Positions 7,184 through 10,611 of a stretch of 10,611 nucleotides of DNA are shown piece by piece (the stretch's first letter is position 1; each line of letters starts with the position of its first letter). Source of the DNA: Caryophanales bacterium UBA4100 (GTDB taxonomy: Bacteria > Bacillota > Bacilli > Paenibacillales > UBA4045); NCBI GenBank assembly GCA_002383285.1, contig DFXU01000086.1, forward strand, positions 1-10,611, read 5' to 3'. The notes under the pieces were generated by a model. It saw only the letters and a list, made by a program, of their open reading frames with translations. It did not search any database and was not told where the DNA came from. The position numbers and the translations under genes were made by a program.

Positions 7184-7189
7184 TATTGT
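7184..7189 (+). promoter_or_regulatory. Predicted -10 element of doxX
   Basis: TATTGT (4 of 6 matches) starts 29.5 bases after the centre of the 7147-7162 box and gives a start near 7196. The -35 position (CATACG) is not recognisable. CATTAT at 7181-7186 is an alternative. The leader would be about 95 bases long. Confidence 0.45.
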
Positions 7190-7290
7190 TGGTTCATGAG
7201 GAAGAGCGCTACTCTCCAGAAATACAAATGCACAGCACTACATGGCAATTCATTTATTATCAGCTTCATTCATATTAAGGAGGGTTTTAT

Positions 7291-7779
7291 ATGATTATTA
7301 AATTTCTTAAAGAAAATGTTTATGCAGCAATCGCTCTTACAATCATTAGGGTGTATGTTGGATGGCAATGGTTACATGCGGGATGGGGTAAAATTACAGC
7401 GGATGAGCCTTTTGATGCCAAGGGGTTTCTAATGGGAGCAGTCGGCAAATCTACAGGTGATCACCCCGCAGTTCAGCAATGGTGGGCAACCTTCCTAGAC
7501 AATGTTGCTATACCTAGCTCTGGTCTCTTCTCTTTCTTAGTATCTTGGGGAGAGGTTCTCGTTGGTCTTGGTTTAATCCTAGGATGCTTTACAACCTTCG
7601 CAGCATTGATGGGTATTGTGATGAACTTCGCATTCCTATTATCTGGAACAACATCTACGAATACTCAACTAGCTATTCTCGGAATTATTATTGTAATCGG
7701 CGGTTACAATGCAGCTAAGTTCGGTGCAGACCGATACGTGCTTCCTTACCTGAAAAAGCTTGTTGGAATTAGGAATTAG
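7291..7779 (+). CDS. DoxX family membrane protein
   Basis: This 162-residue integral membrane protein resembles the DoxX/DoxD family, named for subunits of archaeal thiosulfate:quinone oxidoreductase; most bacterial members have no proven reaction. Four hydrophobic segments are visible near residues 11-30, 76-98, 101-119 and 127-144. Between the first and second is a polar, tryptophan-rich stretch (GWGKITADEPFDAKGF to PAVQQWWATF, about 31-69) of the kind seen in DoxD-like quinone-reductase subunits. An RVYVGWQWLHAGWGK motif in helix one and GEVLVGLGL in helix two are typical of the family. An AAGGAGGG site 6 bases before the ATG makes the start secure. It is transcribed alone, diverging from the mobA-oxidase operon, with a terminator right behind it. 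Two Fnr-like boxes upstream suggest induction at low oxygen, which fits a role near the quinone pool or redox balance. The specific function is not known. Confidence 0.85.
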   Translation: MIIKFLKENVYAAIALTIIRVYVGWQWLHAGWGKITADEPFDAKGFLMGAVGKSTGDHPAVQQWWATFLDNVAIPSSGLFSFLVSWGEVLVGLGLILGCFTTFAALMGIVMNFAFLLSGTTSTNTQLAILGIIIVIGGYNAAKFGADRYVLPYLKKLVGIRN

Positions 7780-7803
7780 TTTAACTGTTTATAAGAAATA
7801 AAC

Positions 7804-7840
7804 AAAAATCACACCTCGACTAAGTCGGTGTGTGATTTTT
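7804..7840 (+). terminator. Rho-independent terminator after doxX
   Basis: AAAAATCACAC pairs with GTGTGATTTTT over 11 bases, and an inner CGAC/GTCG stem closes a TAA loop. The 3' arm ends in five T. It starts 24 bases after the doxX stop and separates doxX from fnr. The downstream arm runs into CACA, creating TGTGA-N4-TCACA (7831-7844); the spacing is two bases short of a standard Fnr box. The symmetric A and T runs could allow termination on both strands. Confidence 0.82.
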
Positions 7841-7870
7841 CACATATCTCTCACTAAATCCAGCCGCATA

Positions 7871-7886
7871 AGTGACATCAATCACA
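7871..7886. promoter_or_regulatory. Fnr/Crp box upstream of fnr, suggesting autoregulation
   Basis: The sequence is AGTGA-CATCAA-TCACA, one mismatch from the TGTGA-N6-TCACA consensus. Its centre at 7878.5 is at about -41.5 for the predicted fnr start, the position of a class II activator. Confidence 0.68.
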
Positions 7887-7907
7887 CCCGGTTCATTTGA
7901 AATCAGT

Positions 7908-7913
7908 TATCTT
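7908..7913 (+). promoter_or_regulatory. Predicted -10 element of fnr
   Basis: TATCTT (4 of 6 matches) begins 29.5 bases after the centre of the 7871-7886 box and gives a start near 7920, 23 bases before the ATG. The -35 position reads CACCCG and is not a sigma-A match. Confidence 0.5.
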
Positions 7914-7942
7914 ATTAATGAAGACAGAAAGGAGATATCACT

Positions 7943-8662
7943 ATGACTATTAATACAGCTGAAGCCACACAACCTTACAAGAACACAGATGTATTCACAC
8001 CCGAGAACTTGAATAAGTTGAAATCAATTTCTTATGAATACAGTGCGTCCGCAGGCTCCTACCTTTATTGGGAAGGTGATCTTGCGGATAAACTATTCTA
8101 TATCATTGAGGGCCAAGTGCGTATTACAAAAGCTACCGATGATGGAAAACAATTAACTCTATATATGTTCCAGCATCAGGATCTATTCGGGCAGTTAGAT
8201 TCTCTTCAAACTTCAACACACAGCTTCAATGCCGAGGTCACTGAAGATAGTATTGTAGGAATCATTCAGCTTAAGGATCTTGAAGTCCTGTTATGGCAAC
8301 ACGGAGATCTTGCTGTCGAATTCATGAAGTGGATGGGTTTAATGCATCGCACGACCCAGACAAAGTTTCGCGATCTCTTATTATTCGGTAAACCTGGAGC
8401 ATTATGTTCTGTACTCATCCGTCTTTCTAATTCTTACGGCAAGGAGCATGGAGAACACATTCTCATTCCTATAAGACTTACTAACACAGAATTAGCGGAG
8501 ATGATCGGTGCAACTAGAGAGAGCGTCAATCGAATGCTTGCTGAATTTAAGAAGCAGAACATTATTGAGTATAATGACAACTTGATCATCATCAAGGATC
8601 TCTTATATTTAAAGGACCTCTGTCATTGCGAGGATTGCCCGGGAAATATTTGTCGAATGTAG
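7943..8662 (+). CDS. fnr: Bacillus-type Fnr, oxygen-sensing Crp-family transcription regulator
   Basis: Fnr is the cytoplasmic activator that senses oxygen loss through an iron-sulfur cluster and binds TGTGA-N6-TCACA. The 239-residue protein has a cyclic-nucleotide-type beta-barrel (about 30-120, with YLYWEGDLADKLFYIIEGQV), a long dimerisation helix (about 122-148) and a winged helix-turn-helix (about 178-209). The recognition helix has R192-E193-x3-R197 as in E. coli CRP, which fits TGTGA half-sites. The cysteines are not N-terminal as in E. coli FNR but C-terminal: Cys229, Cys232 and Cys237 in C-x2-C-x4-C, plus Cys227. This spacing matches the cluster ligands of Bacillus subtilis Fnr (227, 230, 235), where an aspartate is the fourth ligand; Asp144 in KFRDLLL is a plausible equivalent. 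An AAAGGAGAT site precedes the ATG. It has its own promoter with an Fnr-like box, so it probably activates itself. It converges on mtnK, 19 bases away. Confidence 0.94.
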   Translation: MTINTAEATQPYKNTDVFTPENLNKLKSISYEYSASAGSYLYWEGDLADKLFYIIEGQVRITKATDDGKQLTLYMFQHQDLFGQLDSLQTSTHSFNAEVTEDSIVGIIQLKDLEVLLWQHGDLAVEFMKWMGLMHRTTQTKFRDLLLFGKPGALCSVLIRLSNSYGKEHGEHILIPIRLTNTELAEMIGATRESVNRMLAEFKKQNIIEYNDNLIIIKDLLYLKDLCHCEDCPGNICRM

Positions 8663-8681
8663 GTAGGAACTATTCCTGGCA

Positions 8682-9878
8682 CTAACTATTAATTATCATG
8701 CCTACTAGATCATTAATAGTTAAGATTTGTGCTCGGGTGATAATAAGCTTCCGAGCATTTGCTATAGCAAGCTTCTCAGCGTCAGCACGGAGTTGCTCAT
8801 TCTCAATACTATCCAAATCAGTAACATGAGCAATTCCTACTACACGACGTATCATCTTACAGCCGGCAAACCCTGCTGTATCTTGCAGGATGCTAATTAA
8901 TAGGTAATCCAAATATCCGTCCATATTAACAGATGGTTCTAAATTCCGAGTCTTCCAAAGGGCTCTAAACTCCTCTTCGAAGCAATTCCAAATCCCTCTA
9001 ATGGTCTCCAATAAATATTGTTGGTATTCTGCACGTTGTAATGGTTCTCTTGTATGACCGATATGTGCAGCATGATTCAGTAATAAATTCCCAATCACAG
9101 CACCTATATCAAATCCCATTGGACCATAGAAGGCAAACTCAGGATCTATTACTCGTGTATCTGTATCTGTAACCATGATACTTCCTGTATGCAAATCACC
9201 ATGCACAAGTGATTGTGCTTGAGTTAGGAATTGAACTTTAAGCTTCGCCACCTCTAGTTTAAGCTCTTCATCATGACGAAGTGATAATGCTTCTTCTTCA
9301 ATTAAAGCATGGTAATTGTTACGTGTGCTATCACAATAGGGATCCGTAAAAATTACGTCCTCAGTCAATTTGCATAATTCGGGGTTGATATATCTTCCAA
9401 CTAATTTTTTCTTAACACCAGACTCTAGTGCATAGTCTGACGAAAGGAATAAGGTTCGAGCTAGAAAACGACCGATATGTCGAGGAAAGTTAGGGAATTG
9501 TTGCCGACTAATAAGTGCTCTGCGCATAATCATATACTCGGATAAATCCTCCATGATGAATAAGGCTAAATCAGTATCATAATGATATACCTGCGGAACT
9601 CTCCCTGGATCATATTCATTCTCTATTTGCAATACCTCACATTCAATACGCGCTCGGTCCAATGTCATTGGCCAAGACTCACCAATGACTCTTATGTAAG
9701 GTAGGGCTTGCTTAATAATAACACTTCTACCTTCGCCACCATCCTCACTTACTTGAAATACCATATTCAAATTACCGTCACCAATTTCACGGCTCAGTAA
9801 TGGAACAGCTCCTGTGAATAATCCGGGAAGTGCTCTCGCATATTCAACTACCTCAGCTTCGGTTAATGCACGATACAT
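8682..9878 (-). CDS. mtnK: Methylthioribose kinase
   Basis: MtnK phosphorylates 5-methylthioribose with ATP to 5-methylthioribose-1-phosphate, the entry step of the methionine salvage pathway, in the cytoplasm. The 398-residue protein is full length for the family. It has a choline-kinase/APH-like fold: glycine loop IGDGNLNMVF (32-41), ATP-binding Lys56 in IIKQALPY, hinge IMEDLSEY (108-115), catalytic loop VHGDLHTGSIM with Asp228, and metal-binding Asp245 and Glu247 in VIDPEFAFYGPMGFD. All are intact. An AAGGAGG site 8 bases before the ATG secures the start. It stands alone between fnr and the tRNA cluster; its usual partner mtnA is absent, and the leader is too short for an S-box riboswitch, both common features of mtnK in Bacillus. 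It shares no visible regulation with the anaerobic genes. Confidence 0.95.
   Translation of the reverse strand: MYRALTEAEVVEYARALPGLFTGAVPLLSREIGDGNLNMVFQVSEDGGEGRSVIIKQALPYIRVIGESWPMTLDRARIECEVLQIENEYDPGRVPQVYHYDTDLALFIMEDLSEYMIMRRALISRQQFPNFPRHIGRFLARTLFLSSDYALESGVKKKLVGRYINPELCKLTEDVIFTDPYCDSTRNNYHALIEEEALSLRHDEELKLEVAKLKVQFLTQAQSLVHGDLHTGSIMVTDTDTRVIDPEFAFYGPMGFDIGAVIGNLLLNHAAHIGHTREPLQRAEYQQYLLETIRGIWNCFEEEFRALWKTRNLEPSVNMDGYLDYLLISILQDTAGFAGCKMIRRVVGIAHVTDLDSIENEQLRADAEKLAIANARKLIITRAQILTINDLVGMIINS
8683..8722. repeat. 11-bp inverted repeat over the mtnK stop codon
   Basis: TAACTATTAAT (8683-8693) and its exact complement (8712-8722) are 18 bases apart and span the mtnK stop and last codons. 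The stem is AT-rich and neither side is followed by a T run, so it is a doubtful terminator. It is nevertheless the main hairpin candidate at the fnr/mtnK convergence. A smaller 5-bp hairpin, AGGAA-CTA-TTCCT, lies at 8665-8677. Confidence 0.5.
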
Positions 9879-9911
9879 GAAGATTGCCTCCTTAATATAA
9901 CGTTCGATGAT

Positions 9912-9917
9912 ATAATA
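9912..9917 (-). promoter_or_regulatory. Possible -10 element of mtnK
   Basis: The minus strand reads TATTAT (5 of 6 matches), 33 bases before the ATG. A TTTATG at 9935-9940 is a weak -35 at 17-base spacing. Because a terminator separates mtnK from the tRNA genes, a promoter is needed about here. Confidence 0.4.
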
Positions 9918-9941
9918 GCATAATTAATTAGCTACATAAAT

Positions 9942-9973
9942 AAAAAAAGCTATATGATATTAATCATAATAGC
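9942..9973 (-). terminator. Rho-independent terminator of the rRNA-tRNA operon
   Basis: On the minus strand GCTATTATGAT pairs with ATCATATAGC, with one bulged T and a TAAT loop, followed directly by seven T. It lies just downstream of tRNA-Gln and separates the RNA operon from mtnK. Confidence 0.87.
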
Positions 9974-9991
9974 CTAGTTCGTATTATGTAA

Positions 9992-10065
9992 TGGCTGGGG
10001 ATTCAGGATTCGAACCTGAGATGACGGAGTCAAAGTCCGTTGCCTTACCGCTTGGCTAATCCCCA
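9992..10065 (-). tRNA. tRNA-Gln (anticodon TTG)
   Basis: The minus strand folds as a 74-base tRNA with acceptor TGGGGAT/ATCCCCA, D-arm GCCAAGCGGTAAGGC, anticodon stem ACGGA/TCCGT and loop CTTTGAC (TTG, reading CAA and CAG). The T-arm is TCAGG-TTCGAAT-CCTGA. The discriminator is G and CCA is encoded. It is the last gene of the cluster. Confidence 0.95.
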
Positions 10066-10110
10066 ATATTAGTCGTCGTCAGTAGCGACATCTTATAATT
10101 CCCAGAACAA

Positions 10111-10134
10111 GAGACAAACATTCCTGTTTGTCTC
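10111..10134. repeat. 9-bp hairpin between tRNA-Glu and tRNA-Gln
   Basis: GAGACAAAC and its exact complement flank a 6-base loop. The minus-strand bases after it (TTGTTCT) are partly T-rich, so it may be a weak terminator or a processing stem in the 88-base gap between the two tRNAs. Confidence 0.45.
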
Positions 10135-10153
10135 CAGTTTATCGAGAATATTA

Positions 10154-10225
10154 TGACCCCTAGGGGACTCGAACCCCTGTTACCTCCGTGAAAGGGAGGT
10201 GTCTTAACCACTTGACCAACGGGCC
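10154..10225 (-). tRNA. tRNA-Glu (anticodon TTC) with an acceptor-stem mismatch
   Basis: The 72-base minus-strand gene has D-arm GTCAAGTGGTTAAGAC, anticodon stem CCTCC/GGAGG with loop CTTTCAC (TTC) and T-arm AGGGG-TTCGAGT-CCCCT. The acceptor is GGCCCGT opposite AGGGGTC, where the usual Bacillus partner is ACGGGTC; base 6 (G) therefore faces base 67 (G, at 10160). The discriminator is A and CCA is not encoded. Identity is clear; whether the mismatch affects function is open. Confidence 0.93.
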
Positions 10226-10255
10226 ACGCATACAATTAAACCGTCCTCTGGAGAA

Positions 10256-10328
10256 AGCTCCCAACCGGATTCGAACCGGTGACCTCATCCTTACCATGGA
10301 TGCACTCTACCTACTGAGCTATGGGAGC
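10256..10328 (-). tRNA. tRNA-Thr (anticodon GGT)
   Basis: This is a 73-base minus-strand tRNA with acceptor GCTCCCA/TGGGAGC, D-arm TAGCTCAGTAGGTAGAGT, anticodon stem CATCC/GGATG with loop ATGGTAA (GGT, reading ACC and ACU) and T-arm ACCGG-TTCGAAT-CCGGT. The discriminator is T, as in Bacillus tRNA-Thr(GGT), and CCA is not encoded. Confidence 0.94.
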
Positions 10329-10331
10329 ATG

Positions 10332-10407
10332 TGGCTCCCCGAACAGGACTCGAACCTGTGACAACTCGATTAACAGTCGAGTGCTCTACCAACTGAGCTA
10401 TCAGGGA
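10332..10407 (-). tRNA. tRNA-Asn (anticodon GTT)
   Basis: This 76-base minus-strand tRNA has acceptor TCCCTGA/TCGGGGA, anticodon stem CTCGA/TCGAG with loop CTGTTAA (GTT) and T-arm ACAGG-TTCGAGT-CCTGT. The discriminator is G and CCA is encoded. It is the first tRNA after 5S rRNA and lies 3 bases from tRNA-Thr. Confidence 0.95.
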
Positions 10408-10454
10408 ATATTAATAAGGAATATTCATATGGATTGCAAAAATTGCGTTAAAAT

Positions 10455-10473
10455 GTCCTTCCAAAGGAAGGAC
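10455..10473 (-). repeat. Strong hairpin between 5S rRNA and tRNA-Asn
   Basis: GTCCTTCC and its exact complement enclose a 3-base loop, and on the minus strand ATTTT follows. It resembles a leaky terminator or processing stem that would lower tRNA read-through from the rRNA promoter. The tRNA genes still appear to depend on transcription from upstream, since no clear promoter was seen in the gap. Confidence 0.55.
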
Positions 10474-10493
10474 CCGCTTAATATGAAAATTCT

Positions 10494-10611
10494 GCTTGGC
10501 AACGTCCTACTCTCCCAGGACCCTGCGGTCCAAGTACCATCGGCGCTGGAGGGCTTAACGGTCGTGTTCGGGATGGGAACGCGTGGTTCCCCTCCGCCGT
10601 CGTCACCAAAC
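10494..10611 (-). rRNA. rrf: 5S ribosomal RNA
   Basis: The minus strand starts GTTTGGTGACGACGGCGGAG at the right edge and ends AGTAGGACGTTGCCAAGC. The two ends pair as helix I, and the internal CCCATCCCGAACACG and CAGCGCCGATGGTA segments are hallmark 5S sequences of Firmicutes. At 118 bases it appears complete, though one or two 5' bases could lie off the edge. 16S and 23S are expected beyond the window, upstream on this strand. Confidence 0.96.

Noticed and set aside
7831..7844. TGTGA-TTTT-TCACA as another Fnr box
   Set aside because: The spacer is 4 rather than 6 and the sequence is the downstream arm of the doxX terminator, so the symmetry is explained by the hairpin.
9879..9991. S-box (SAM) riboswitch upstream of mtnK
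   Set aside because: The stretch holds only the rRNA-operon terminator and a short AT-rich leader; no S-box core or room for one is present.
1..10611. Mobile elements, CRISPR arrays, phage or defence genes
   Set aside because: No transposase, integrase, regularly spaced repeats, terminal inverted repeats or target duplications were seen; all larger frames belong to core metabolic or RNA genes.

Overview
The window looks like a chromosomal segment of a low-to-moderate-GC Firmicute of the order Bacillales, most plausibly Paenibacillus or a close relative. Supporting this are strong AAGGAGG-type ribosome binding sites, an Fnr with the Bacillus-type C-terminal cysteine cluster, a Bacillus-type methylthioribose kinase, and a 5S rRNA followed by a tRNA cluster. 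The genus is an inference and was not tested by any search. There are no insertion sequences, CRISPR arrays, prophage genes or other mobile elements.

Layout. Bases 1-3742 hold a minus-strand fermentation operon, adhE then pflB; pflB runs off the left edge, so only its first 371 codons are present. Bases 3743-4024 hold the adhE control region and a hairpin behind the oxidase operon. Bases 4025-7033 hold a minus-strand operon of mobA, a 55-residue oxidase subunit IIa gene, oxidase subunit II and oxidase subunit I (a ba3-type, B-family heme-copper oxidase). Bases 7034-7290 are a divergent promoter region. A DoxX-family membrane protein (7291-7779) and fnr (7943-8662) follow on the plus strand. 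A convergent minus-strand mtnK (8682-9878) comes next. The right end is the tail of an rRNA operon read on the minus strand: 5S rRNA, tRNA-Asn, tRNA-Thr, tRNA-Glu, tRNA-Gln and a terminator; 16S and 23S would lie beyond the right edge.

How the genes work together. The main signal is regulatory. Five palindromes of the form (T/A)GTGA-N6-TCAC(A/T) lie upstream of the adhE-pflB operon (two), the mobA-oxidase operon and doxX (two, shared between divergent promoters) and fnr (one). In all four promoters a TAnnnT hexamer begins 29.5 bases from the centre of one palindrome, which puts the palindrome at about -41.5 from the predicted start, and no good -35 element is present. This is the class II arrangement known for Bacillus Fnr and Crp-type activators. 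The fnr gene in the window encodes a protein with a CRP-like R-E-x3-R recognition helix and a C-x2-C-x4-C cluster, so the simplest reading is a local oxygen-responsive regulon: mixed-acid fermentation (AdhE, PflB), an oxidase that may serve low oxygen, molybdenum cofactor maturation (MobA) and a DoxX protein, all under a self-regulating Fnr. mtnK and the RNA genes appear unrelated. No new enzyme system was found; the unusual content is the promoter architecture, the mobA-oxidase linkage and a mismatch in tRNA-Glu.
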